Shown piece by piece: positions 1-5,678 of a stretch of DNA of 5,678 nt (its first letter is position 1; each line of letters opens with the position of its first letter). The notes beneath the pieces are model-generated. The model was not told the origin of the DNA. It worked only from the letters and a program-made list of their open reading frames with translations, and did no database searches. The stretch is from Hyphomicrobiales bacterium (GTDB lineage Bacteria; Pseudomonadota; Alphaproteobacteria; Rhizobiales; Xanthobacteraceae): the NCBI GenBank assembly GCA_021730825.1, contig JAKFYO010000379.1:1-5678 (forward strand), in the 5' to 3' direction. A program made the translations under genes and the position numbers.

Positions 1-1209
1 GTTCTTGATCAACTCCGCGAGTTTCGCACCTTCGGCGCCGCATTCGTTTTCCGCTGCACCTTCGCGCGCTTCGACCATCAAGAGCATGACATCGAGGCGT
101 TCGTCACGCGTGAGCTCGATCTGATAGTGCGGTGCGAGTTTATTGCAACGAAGCAGCAATTCCTCGATCTGTGTCGGAAACACATTGACGCCGCGGATAA
201 TCATCATATCGTCCGAGCGTCCGGTGATCTTTTCCATGCGCCGCATCGAGCGCGCGGTGCCGGGGAGGAGTCGTGTCAGATCGCGCGTACGATAGCGTAT
301 GATCGGAAACGCTTCCTTGGTGAGCGAGGTGAAGACAAGTTCACCTTTCTCGCCGTCGGGGAGAACCTTGCCGGTCTGCGGGTCGATGATTTCCGGATAG
401 AAATGATCTTCCCAGATATGGAGGCCGTCTTTGGTCTCCACACATTCGTTCGCGACACCGGGGCCCATAACTTCGGAGAGACCGTAAATATCGACCGCGT
501 CCATGTCGAACGCTTCCTGGATTTCCGCGCGCATCGAATTGGTCCACGGCTCGGCGCCGAAGATGCCGATCTGGAGCGGCGATTTGCGCGGGTCTAATCC
601 CTTCGCGCGGTATTCGTCCAAGATCGCAAGCATGTAGGAGGGCGTGACCATGATGATTTCGGGTTTGAAATCCTCGATCAGTTGTACCTGCCGCTCGGTC
701 ATACCGCCGGAAATTGGGATCACCGTACAGCCCAGTTTCTCCGCGCCGTAATGCGCGCCGAGGCCACCAGTGAATAAGCCGTAGCCGTAAGAGATATGCA
801 CCTTCATGCCCGGCCGCCCGCCGGAGGCGCGGATCGATCGCGCCATTACATGCGACCAAGTATCGATGTCGTTCTGCGTATAACCGACGACGGTAGGCTT
901 TCCCGTCGTGCCGGAGGAGGCGTGAATGCGAACAACTTTGTCTTGCGGAACTGCGAACATGCCGAAAGGATAGTTGTCGCGAAGGTCGGCCTTCACGGTG
1001 AAAGGAAATTTCGCGAGATCTTCGAGATTTTTGAAGTCGTCTGGTGCGACGCCTGCGGCGTCGAACTTCACCTTGTAAGCGGGGACATTCTTGTAAACGT
1101 GTTCGAGCGTCCAGCGCAGGCGTTTTTGCTGAAGTCCGGCGATTTCGTCGCGCGATGCGCGTTCGATCGGCTCTACGCCATAGGGTTGATAGGAAGATTT
1201 ATCGAGCAT
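1..1209 (-). CDS. paaK: Phenylacetate-CoA ligase PaaK (C-terminus cut by window edge)
   Basis: This gene encodes the cytoplasmic AMP-forming ligase that converts phenylacetate, CoA and ATP to phenylacetyl-CoA, the first step of the aerobic paa pathway. The frame is open from the ATG at 1209 to base 1, giving 403 residues; E. coli PaaK has about 437, so roughly 35 C-terminal residues are missing, including the lysine-bearing end of the adenylation domain. Visible adenylate-forming motifs are SSGTTGKPT (residues 98-106), YGYGLFTGG (141-149), FGAEPWT (217-223), YGLSE (242-246), RYRTRDL (305-311) and GRSDDMMIIRGVN (330-342). The last motif opens the C-terminal domain. An alternative in-frame ATG lies four codons upstream at 1221. 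I prefer 1209 because a GGAAA stretch sits just before it, though neither start has a strong Shine-Dalgarno. The start overlaps the end of paaI by 11 bases, which suggests translational coupling. Resemblance to known PaaK is close along the whole visible length, and no frameshift is seen. Confidence 0.96.
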   Translation of the reverse strand, partial: MLDKSSYQPYGVEPIERASRDEIAGLQQKRLRWTLEHVYKNVPAYKVKFDAAGVAPDDFKNLEDLAKFPFTVKADLRDNYPFGMFAVPQDKVVRIHASSGTTGKPTVVGYTQNDIDTWSHVMARSIRASGGRPGMKVHISYGYGLFTGGLGAHYGAEKLGCTVIPISGGMTERQVQLIEDFKPEIIMVTPSYMLAILDEYRAKGLDPRKSPLQIGIFGAEPWTNSMRAEIQEAFDMDAVDIYGLSEVMGPGVANECVETKDGLHIWEDHFYPEIIDPQTGKVLPDGEKGELVFTSLTKEAFPIIRYRTRDLTRLLPGTARSMRRMEKITGRSDDMMIIRGVNVFPTQIEELLLRCNKLAPHYQIELTRDERLDVMLLMVEAREGAAENECGAEGAKLAELIKN

Positions 1210-1657
1210 TGCCGTTTCCATTGGCTGCTGTGAGACCGGGTACGATTTCGCCGTCGATGCTGCGCGAGTGACCGCGGAATTCAGCGATTACGGTTCCATC
1301 TTCGCGCGTGACGGAGATGTCGTAAATGCCCGACCGGCCGGATTTGGAAATTTCTACCGCGTCGGCGCGCAACTTGTCGCCGAGCTTGCCGGGGCGAACA
1401 AAGGTAACCGCGCATTGCTGCGCGACGGTGACCTGATTGTAGGTATTGCAGGCGAAGGCGAAGGTGGAATCCGCCAGAAGAAAAATGTACCCGCCGTGAC
1501 AGATCTTGTGTCCGTTCACCATCTTGTCGGTGACGGTCATCGTCATGGTCGCCTTGCCAGGAGAAACGGAAACTATCTGCATGCCGAGACTGCGGCTTGC
1601 TTCGTCTTCGGACCACATCTTGTCCGCGGAGGCTTTGGCAATCGCGAGCGCGTCCAT
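1199..1657 (-). CDS. paaI: Hydroxyphenylacetyl-CoA thioesterase PaaI (hotdog fold)
   Basis: The product is a 152-residue cytoplasmic hotdog-fold acyl-CoA thioesterase. PaaI of E. coli (about 140 residues) hydrolyses phenylacetyl-CoA and hydroxylated derivatives. Its proposed role is to release CoA trapped as dead-end intermediates when the ring epoxide is not processed. The PaaI signature is present: VNGHKICHGG (residues 47-56, with Asn48, His54 and Gly55) followed by LLADSTFAFACN (60-71). Asp63 matches the catalytic aspartate of the family. The C-terminal strand GTVIAEFRGHSR is also typical. The ATG start shares one base with the stop of paaG (TGATG), and a GGAAGG Shine-Dalgarno lies at 1665-1670, 7 bases before it. 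The last 11 bases overlap paaK. Position between paaG and paaK strongly favours PaaI over a generic hotdog thioesterase. The glycine/asparagine-rich tail is slightly longer than in E. coli. Confidence 0.95.
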   Translation of the reverse strand: MDALAIAKASADKMWSEDEASRSLGMQIVSVSPGKATMTMTVTDKMVNGHKICHGGYIFLLADSTFAFACNTYNQVTVAQQCAVTFVRPGKLGDKLRADAVEISKSGRSGIYDISVTREDGTVIAEFRGHSRSIDGEIVPGLTAANGNGNAR

Positions 1658-2454
1658 CAGTTGGCCTTCCGCGGGGCAAAGGTCGCGGGCCGCTTTTCCA
1701 TGAAAGCTTTGACGCCTTCTGCGTAATCGTCGGCGGCACCGAGCATCGCCAGCATTTTGCGCTCAAGTTCGAGTTGTACATTTAGCGTGTTGTTTTCAGA
1801 ATCTTCCAGCGTGCGCCGGATCTCGACCAATGCAGCGGTCGGGCCGCTTGCGAGTTGTGCGCAAATCTTGGCTGCTTCCGGCATCATGGAAGTGTCATCA
1901 ACGGCTTTCCAGATCAGGCCCCAGCTTTCTGCTTTTTCCGCAGAAAGCGGCTCGGCGAGCATTGCAAGCCCGCGTGCGCGGGCGGCACCCGTGAGGCGAG
2001 GCAGAAACCAGCTTCCTCCAGAGTCGGGGGTAAGCGCAATCTTTACGAAGCTCTGCACGAAGTTTGCCGACCGCGCGGCGATCACGATGTCACAAGCAAG
2101 CGCTATATTGGCGCCTGCACCTGCGGCGACGCCATTCACGGCGCAAACAGTTGGGACTGGTAGTGACTTTATTTTCTTGATCAGCGGATTGTAAAAGGTG
2201 CCGACCGTGTGTCCGAGGTCGGGGCGATTGCCACCTGAAACATTGCGATCCGAAAGATCCTGTCCCGCGCAGAAACCGCGGCCGGCGCCGGTCAAAAGAA
2301 TAGCGCGGCAGTTCGTGTCTCGTGACGCTTCATCCAGCGCTTCTTGCAGTGCAGCATGCATCGCTTCATTAAACGAGTTCAGCCGCTGCGGACGGTTGAG
2401 CGTGATGATACGGTAATTGTCATGCTTGCTGGAAAGGATCGACGCTTCTTCCAT
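1657..2454 (-). CDS. paaG: Ring-1,2-epoxyphenylacetyl-CoA isomerase PaaG (crotonase family)
   Basis: PaaG is a cytoplasmic crotonase-superfamily enzyme. It isomerises the unstable ring 1,2-epoxide of phenylacetyl-CoA to the oxepin-CoA and later shifts the double bond of a dehydroadipyl-CoA intermediate. The 265-residue length matches the family (E. coli PaaG, about 262). Visible motifs are LNRPQRLNSFNEAMH (residues 19-33), GAGRGFCAGQDLSDRN (56-71, first half of the oxyanion hole), CAVNGVAAGAGAN (104-116, second half), DIVIAARSA (122-130) and TPDSGGSW (142-149). Asp144 aligns with the catalytic aspartate of PaaG. The distal glutamate typical of hydratases is absent, in keeping with an isomerase. 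The ATG at 2454 is preceded by a GAGG Shine-Dalgarno 5 bases upstream. It is the first gene of the leftward operon, about 80 bases from the putative operator. A generic enoyl-CoA hydratase is the alternative, but motif match and neighbours make PaaG clear. Confidence 0.95.
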   Translation of the reverse strand: MEEASILSSKHDNYRIITLNRPQRLNSFNEAMHAALQEALDEASRDTNCRAILLTGAGRGFCAGQDLSDRNVSGGNRPDLGHTVGTFYNPLIKKIKSLPVPTVCAVNGVAAGAGANIALACDIVIAARSANFVQSFVKIALTPDSGGSWFLPRLTGAARARGLAMLAEPLSAEKAESWGLIWKAVDDTSMMPEAAKICAQLASGPTAALVEIRRTLEDSENNTLNVQLELERKMLAMLGAADDYAEGVKAFMEKRPATFAPRKAN

Positions 2455-2459
2455 GACAT

Positions 2460-2463
2460 CCTC
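2460..2463 (-). promoter_or_regulatory. Shine-Dalgarno of paaG
   Basis: On the minus strand GAGG lies 5 bases upstream of the paaG ATG. It supports the start at 2454. An overlapping out-of-frame ATG (2457-2459) opens only a shifted frame and is not used for paaG. Confidence 0.6.
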
Positions 2464-2530
2464 GAAAAGCTCTTATAGCGCGGCGACGGCCGCTTTCCCG
2501 GCTGCATGCCACAGAAAAATTTGTCTTTCC

Positions 2531-2558
2531 ATACTTGACCGACCGGTTGGTCAGTGAA
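2531..2558 (-). promoter_or_regulatory. Candidate leftward promoter for paaG-paaI-paaK
   Basis: On the minus strand TTCACT (plus-strand 2553-2558) and AAGTAT (plus-strand 2531-2536) are separated by 16 bases. The operator fills the spacer. The -10 is a poor consensus match, so the call rests mainly on position: it is the only plausible promoter-like pair seen upstream of paaG next to the operator, and gives a leader of about 70 bases. Confidence 0.3.
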
Positions 2559-2565
2559 TTAATAT
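2535..2565 (+). promoter_or_regulatory. Candidate rightward promoter for the transporter genes
   Basis: A TTGACC -35-like hexamer at 2535-2540 is followed by an AT-rich segment. The best -10 choices are TTAATA at 2559-2564 (18-base spacer) or TAATAT at 2560-2565 (19-base spacer). The -35 and most of the spacer coincide with the palindromic operator, an arrangement that suits repression by steric exclusion. Transcription would start near 2571, leaving a leader of about 150 bases before the binding-protein gene. This is by eye only, and alphaproteobacterial -10 elements are often degenerate. Confidence 0.45.
2536..2553. promoter_or_regulatory. Palindromic operator, probable TetR-family PaaR site
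   Basis: The sequence TGACCGACCGGTTGGTCA is an 18-base inverted repeat with 8 of 9 base pairs matching; the only mismatch is the G2541/T2548 pair. It is centred between 2544 and 2545 on ACCGGT. Spaced ACCG/CGGT half-sites like this are typical of TetR-family operators, and TetR-family PaaR repressors, which respond to phenylacetyl-CoA, control paa genes in several bacterial groups. The site lies between the divergent paaG and transporter genes and overlaps candidate promoter elements on both strands, so binding could repress both blocks. The repressor gene is not in the window. Identification as PaaR rather than another TetR-type regulator is an inference from context. Confidence 0.7.
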
Positions 2566-2711
2566 GGGGTAGCGTAATGGGTGTCAACGTGCCGCGAAAC
2601 GTAATGACGGCGCGAACATGAGGGAGGACGACCGCGGGCGCAGCTTTGCTCGCTCGCCGTTCTTTCATTCGCTGAAAGAATGCGTCCGGCCCCGCCGGTC
2701 TACAAAGCCAT

Positions 2712-2720
2712 GGGAGGAAG
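2712..2720 (+). promoter_or_regulatory. Strong Shine-Dalgarno deciding the binding-protein start
   Basis: GGGAGGAAG ends 4 bases before the ATG at 2725, with its GGAGG core 7 bases away. This is the strongest ribosome-binding site in the window. It argues for the start at 2725 over the in-frame ATGs at 2680 and 2710, which would place extra residues ahead of a normal signal peptide. High translation of the binding protein relative to the permeases is expected for this type of transporter. Confidence 0.85.
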
Positions 2721-2724
2721 TAAA

Positions 2725-3867
2725 ATGAATTTGTTCCGAAAAGTAGCTGCGGTTGCAGTTTTGATGTTCGCGTCCGCAGGTTTTGCGGATGCGCAGATCA
2801 AGATCGGCGCAGTGCTATCTGTCACTGGTCCGGCATCGTTTCTCGGCGATCCCGAGAAAAAGACCCTTGAAATCTATGCCGCTGAAATCAACGCGAAGGG
2901 CGGTATCAACGGCCAGAAGCTTCAGGTCATCATCTATGACGACGGCGGCGACCCGAGCCAAGCGCGCACCTTTGCGACGCGTCTGATTGAAGAAGACAAG
3001 GTCGATGCGCTGCTCGCGGGCTCTACCACCGCGACGGCAATGGCGATCATCCCGCTAGCGGAAGAAGCGAAAATTCCGCTGATCAATTTCGCTGGCGCTG
3101 TTGCCGCGGTCGATCCGAAGTACAAGTGGAACTTCAAGACGCCGCACACCGATCTGATGGCCTGCGAAAAGATCTTCGTCGATCTCCAGAAGCGCAAGCT
3201 CACCAAAATCGCGATCATTACCGGCACGGACGCATTCGGGAAATCAATGCATGACCAGTGCATGACGGTGCTGACGAAGTACGGCATTCAGGTGTTGCAT
3301 GCGGAAAGCTATGGTCCGCGCGACACCGACATGACCCCGCAGCTCGCGAACATCAAGGCGAAGGCTGATATTCAGGCGGTTATCAATACCGGCTTCGGCC
3401 AGGGTCCGGCGATCGTTACACGTAACTATCGTCAGCTCGGTATTACCGTCCCGCTCTATCAGAGCCACGGCGTCGGCTCGAAGCAGTTCATCGATCTCGC
3501 GGGCGATGCTGCGAACGGTGTTCGCCTTCCGGCGGCGGCACTTCTCGTTGCAGACATTCTTCCTGAGAGCGATCCGCAGAAGAAGGTCGTCGTTGCTTAC
3601 AAGACCAAATACGAAGCCGAGACCAAGCAGCCGGTCTCGACCTTCGGCGGTCACATGTACGACGGCTTCATGATGATGGTCGAAGCGATGCAGCGCGCAG
3701 GTGGAGCCAAAGACAAGTCCAAAGTCCGCGATGAAATCGAGAAGACCAAGAATTTCATCGGCACCGGCGGCGTCGTGAATATGTCGGCGAACAACCATCT
3801 CGGTCTCGATCTCACCGCGTTCAAGATGCTGGAGATCAAGGGCGGCAACTGGACGCTCGCCGAATAA
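2725..3867 (+). CDS. LIV/HAAT-type ABC transporter periplasmic substrate-binding protein
   Basis: This 380-residue protein is an extracytoplasmic binding protein of the branched-chain-amino-acid type (Peripla_BP_6, type 1 fold), the receptor of a LivHMGF-type importer. The N-terminus MNLFRKVAAVAVLMFASAGFADA is a Sec signal peptide with a likely cut after ADA (residues 21-23); no lipobox cysteine is seen, so it should be soluble in the periplasm. Family features follow: KIGAVLSVTGPASFLG (26-41), INAKGGINGQKLQ (55-67), YDDGGDPSQA (71-80) and AGSTTATA (98-105), the region that contacts ligand in LIV-binding proteins. The mature protein has two cysteines (147 and 179), which could pair. The family binds amino acids, but many members bind aromatic acids. 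Divergent pairing with paa genes suggests phenylacetate or a related compound; that is inference. The start at 2725 is chosen on its Shine-Dalgarno and signal peptide. Confidence 0.93.
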   Translation: MNLFRKVAAVAVLMFASAGFADAQIKIGAVLSVTGPASFLGDPEKKTLEIYAAEINAKGGINGQKLQVIIYDDGGDPSQARTFATRLIEEDKVDALLAGSTTATAMAIIPLAEEAKIPLINFAGAVAAVDPKYKWNFKTPHTDLMACEKIFVDLQKRKLTKIAIITGTDAFGKSMHDQCMTVLTKYGIQVLHAESYGPRDTDMTPQLANIKAKADIQAVINTGFGQGPAIVTRNYRQLGITVPLYQSHGVGSKQFIDLAGDAANGVRLPAAALLVADILPESDPQKKVVVAYKTKYEAETKQPVSTFGGHMYDGFMMMVEAMQRAGGAKDKSKVRDEIEKTKNFIGTGGVVNMSANNHLGLDLTAFKMLEIKGGNWTLAE

Positions 3868-3888
3868 CTAGTTTCTCCTGAGCAACTA

Positions 3889-3912
3889 CGGGACGGCGGG
3901 TTCGCCGTCCCG
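3889..3912 (+). other. Intercistronic GC-rich hairpin between binding protein and livH
   Basis: GGGACGGCG (3890-3898), loop GGTT and CGCCGTCCC (3903-3911) form a perfect 9-bp stem, extended to 10 bp by C3889-G3912. The following bases are a C/T mix with no clear run of T, so it is not a classic intrinsic terminator. Such hairpins after binding-protein genes often protect the upstream mRNA end or act as partial terminators, keeping binding protein in excess over permeases. It begins 22 bases after the binding-protein stop and ends 29 bases before livH. Confidence 0.65.
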
Positions 3913-3941
3913 GTCCTTTCCCTGTAAGGGGTCGCGCGCAA

Positions 3942-4814
3942 ATGGCGCAGTTTCTTCAATATGCGTTTTCTGGCCTTACGGTCGGCGCGATCTATGCGCT
4001 GGTCGCGCTCGGTTTCACGCTGATCTACAACGCGTCGGGCGTGATAAACTTCGCGCAAGGCGAATTCGTCATGCTCGGCGGCATGGTAACGGTTTTTGCG
4101 CATCTGGCGGGAGTGCCGCTGCCGCTCGCGGCGTTGCTCGCGATTGCCGTTGCGGTGTTGGTTGGCGTCTCGCTTCATCTTCTGGCGATCGAGCCGGCCA
4201 AAGGCGCGTCGGCAGTGACGCTAATAATTATTACGATCGGTGCATCCATTCTTCTGCGCGGGCTCGCGTCTGTCTTGTTCGACAAGCGTTTTCACGCATT
4301 GCCGCCGTTTGTTCCAGGCGAGCCACTGCACATCGGCGGCGCTACGATCCTGCCGCAAAGCGTATTGGTGCTTGCGGGGGCCGCGATCATTGTGCTGCTG
4401 TTGTGGCTCTTCATGTCGCGCACGCTGATGGGCAAGGCCATGATTGCGACCGCAGCGAACCGTATGGCCGCGCGCCTCGTCGGCATTAATACTGTCTGGA
4501 TCATCTGCGCGTCGTTCGGCGTGTCCGCTGCGATCGGCGCGCTCGGCGGCGTCCTCGTGACACCGATTACGCTCACCAATTACGATGTCGGCACGTTGCT
4601 CGCATTGAAAGGATTCTCTGCCGCGATGCTGGGCGGCATGGGTAATCCGCTCGGCGCCATCGTCGGCGGGCTAGTCGTCGGGCTGCTGGAAGCCTTCGGC
4701 GCGGGCTACATCTCTTCCGCCTATAAAGACGCGATTGCGTTTATCGTCATTCTGCTTGTGCTCTTCGTGATGCCGAATGGCTTGTTCGGCAAAGCCGGGG
4801 TCGAGCGCGTATGA
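3942..4814 (+). CDS. livH: LIV/HAAT-type ABC transporter permease, LivH family
   Basis: This is a 290-residue inner-membrane permease, one of two transmembrane subunits of a branched-chain-amino-acid-type importer. The sequence is almost wholly hydrophobic, with about eight membrane segments. Family marks are GAIYALVALGFTLIYNASGV (residues 15-34), NFAQGEFVMLGG (36-47), the cytoplasmic loop GKAMIATAANRMAARLVGI (164-182) and KGFSAAMLGGMGNPLGAIVGG (223-243), the segment that faces the ATPase. The C-terminal PNGLFGKAGVERV end is usual for LivH. A weak AAGGGG Shine-Dalgarno (3926-3931) lies 10 bases before the ATG. The stop overlaps the start of livM by ATGA, so the two permeases are probably translated as a coupled pair. 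The symbol reflects family, not proven leucine transport; substrate choice is set mainly by the binding protein upstream. Confidence 0.94.
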   Translation: MAQFLQYAFSGLTVGAIYALVALGFTLIYNASGVINFAQGEFVMLGGMVTVFAHLAGVPLPLAALLAIAVAVLVGVSLHLLAIEPAKGASAVTLIIITIGASILLRGLASVLFDKRFHALPPFVPGEPLHIGGATILPQSVLVLAGAAIIVLLLWLFMSRTLMGKAMIATAANRMAARLVGINTVWIICASFGVSAAIGALGGVLVTPITLTNYDVGTLLALKGFSAAMLGGMGNPLGAIVGGLVVGLLEAFGAGYISSAYKDAIAFIVILLVLFVMPNGLFGKAGVERV

Positions 4815-5678
4815 CGATGCAAAACGTATTGCGAAGACACGGCGTCGTGTTGGCTGTTGCGGCGCTCGTTCTGCTGTTGCCCTTCGTGATGCCGTCGAAT
4901 TTTTACTTCCGTATTGCGACGCTGACCTTCATTTTCGCGCTTGCTGTGCTCGGGCTCAATCTCGTTATGGGCTACGCGGGGCAGGTGAGCCTCGGCCATG
5001 GCGGCTTTTTCGGGATTGGCGCTTATGCCGTCGCTGTAGGACCTACCCATTTCGGCATTCCGGCCTGGGCCGCGCTGCCGCTCGGTGCGGTGCTCGCGGG
5101 CGGGCTGGCTTTTCTGATCGGGCGTCCGATCCTGAAATTGAAAGGACATTATCTCGCGGTCGCAACCCTTGGCATGGGCATTCTGATTGCGATGGTGTTC
5201 ACGAACGAGGCACGCTTCACTGGCGGACCGGATGGCATGTCGGTGCCGCGACTTGAGATTTTCGGTTGGATCGCACGCGGGCCTGTCACTTGGTACTGGA
5301 TTTCCGGCCTCAGCCTGGTCGTCGCGGCGTGGCTAGCCATGAATTTGATCGAAAGCCCGACCGGCCGCGCCTTTCGAGCGATCCATGACAGCGAGCCGGC
5401 GTCAGGTGTGCTCGGGATAGATATAGCGCGCTACAAACTCACCGCGTTTGTTCTTTCGGCAATCTATGCCTCGATCGCTGGCGCATTTCTCGCGCTTTAC
5501 GACGGGGGTGTCACGCCACGCACCGCTGACTTTCTGCGCTCGATCGAATTCGTGACCATGGCCGTGCTTGGCGGCCTCGGCTCGATCATCGGCAGCATCG
5601 TGGGTGCTGCGTTCCTGACGATCCTTCCGCAAGTGCTGACGGTGTTTCACGATTACGAGCACATTGTGCTTGGGCTTC
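4811..5678 (+). CDS. livM: LIV/HAAT-type ABC transporter permease, LivM family (cut by window edge)
   Basis: This is the second transmembrane subunit of the importer, open to the right edge for 289 complete codons plus one base. Usual LivM proteins are about 310-420 residues, so a modest C-terminal part is missing. Family features are GYAGQVSLGHGGFFGIGAY (residues 54-72), LKGHYLAVATLG (110-121), TGGPDGM (137-143), the cytoplasmic loop GRAFRAIHDSEPASGVLGID (185-204) and VLGGLGSIIGSIVGA (252-266), which pairs with the ATPase. An N-terminal hydrophobic segment covers about residues 12-28. The ATG at 4811 overlaps the livH stop by ATGA; a second ATG two codons on (4817) is an alternative start. 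ATPase genes livG and livF are expected downstream. Confidence 0.94.
   Translation, partial: MTMQNVLRRHGVVLAVAALVLLLPFVMPSNFYFRIATLTFIFALAVLGLNLVMGYAGQVSLGHGGFFGIGAYAVAVGPTHFGIPAWAALPLGAVLAGGLAFLIGRPILKLKGHYLAVATLGMGILIAMVFTNEARFTGGPDGMSVPRLEIFGWIARGPVTWYWISGLSLVVAAWLAMNLIESPTGRAFRAIHDSEPASGVLGIDIARYKLTAFVLSAIYASIAGAFLALYDGGVTPRTADFLRSIEFVTMAVLGGLGSIIGSIVGAAFLTILPQVLTVFHDYEHIVLGL

Noticed and set aside
127..859. Open frames on both strands within the left 860 bases (for example plus 127-597 and minus 341-859)
   Set aside because: They lie inside paaK in other frames. The paaK frame shows all adenylation motifs in order, and these frames give arginine-rich, motif-free sequences typical of GC-rich shadows.
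1268..1726. A 152-codon plus-strand frame opposite paaI
   Set aside because: It is the complement of a clear PaaI gene, has no Shine-Dalgarno or recognisable domain, and lies antisense within a compact operon.
2420..2668. A minus-strand 82-codon frame across the divergent control region
   Set aside because: It runs through the operator and promoter elements, overlaps the 5' end of paaG, and has no recognisable motif.
2680..2724. An upstream start for the binding protein at 2680 (15 extra residues)
   Set aside because: The extra segment is proline-rich and precedes a complete signal peptide. The strong GGAGG at 2713-2717 is correctly spaced only for the ATG at 2725.
3889..3923. Intrinsic terminator after the binding-protein gene
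   Set aside because: The stem is strong, but the tail is GGTCCTTTCCC and lacks a T-run. The permease genes follow in the same direction, so full termination is unlikely.
1..5678. A wholly new system, mobile element, CRISPR array or RNA gene
   Set aside because: Nearly all bases are accounted for by known paa and LIV transporter families. No direct-repeat arrays, insertion-sequence ends, tRNA-like folds or abrupt composition changes were seen by eye.

Overview
The window holds two divergent gene blocks from a GC-rich bacterium, most likely an alphaproteobacterium of the Hyphomicrobiales (Rhizobiales), perhaps Bradyrhizobium- or Xanthobacteraceae-like. That placement is inferred from codon style, from the pairing of a paa operon with a LIV-type transporter, and from general protein resemblance. 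It was not tested by database search.

Left block (minus strand, positions 2454 down to 1): paaG, paaI and paaK, tightly overlapped in that transcription order. They belong to the aerobic CoA-dependent phenylacetate pathway. PaaK activates phenylacetate to phenylacetyl-CoA. PaaG isomerises the ring epoxide made by the PaaABCE oxygenase (not in the window). PaaI hydrolyses stalled or dead-end CoA thioesters and recovers CoA. paaK runs off the left edge and lacks roughly its last 35 residues, including the conserved C-terminal lysine region.

Middle (2455-2724): a 270-base divergent control region. It carries an imperfect 18-base palindrome at 2536-2553 that looks like a TetR-family (PaaR-type) operator. 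Possible -35/-10 elements lie around it on both strands, so one repressor could control both blocks. The rightward leader also contains an 8-bp hairpin and two tiny ORFs chained by ATGA overlaps to the transporter gene.

Right block (plus strand, 2725 to the edge): three parts of a branched-chain-amino-acid-type (HAAT/LIV) ABC importer. They are a periplasmic binding protein with a clear signal peptide and Shine-Dalgarno, then a GC-rich intercistronic hairpin, then permease livH, then permease livM (overlapping livH by ATGA and cut by the right edge). The ATPase genes livG and livF are expected just beyond.

The likely joint logic is an uptake-plus-catabolism unit: the importer brings in phenylacetate or a related aromatic acid, and the paa enzymes degrade it. 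The enzymes are well known. The substrate of the importer and the details of the shared control region are the less-described parts.
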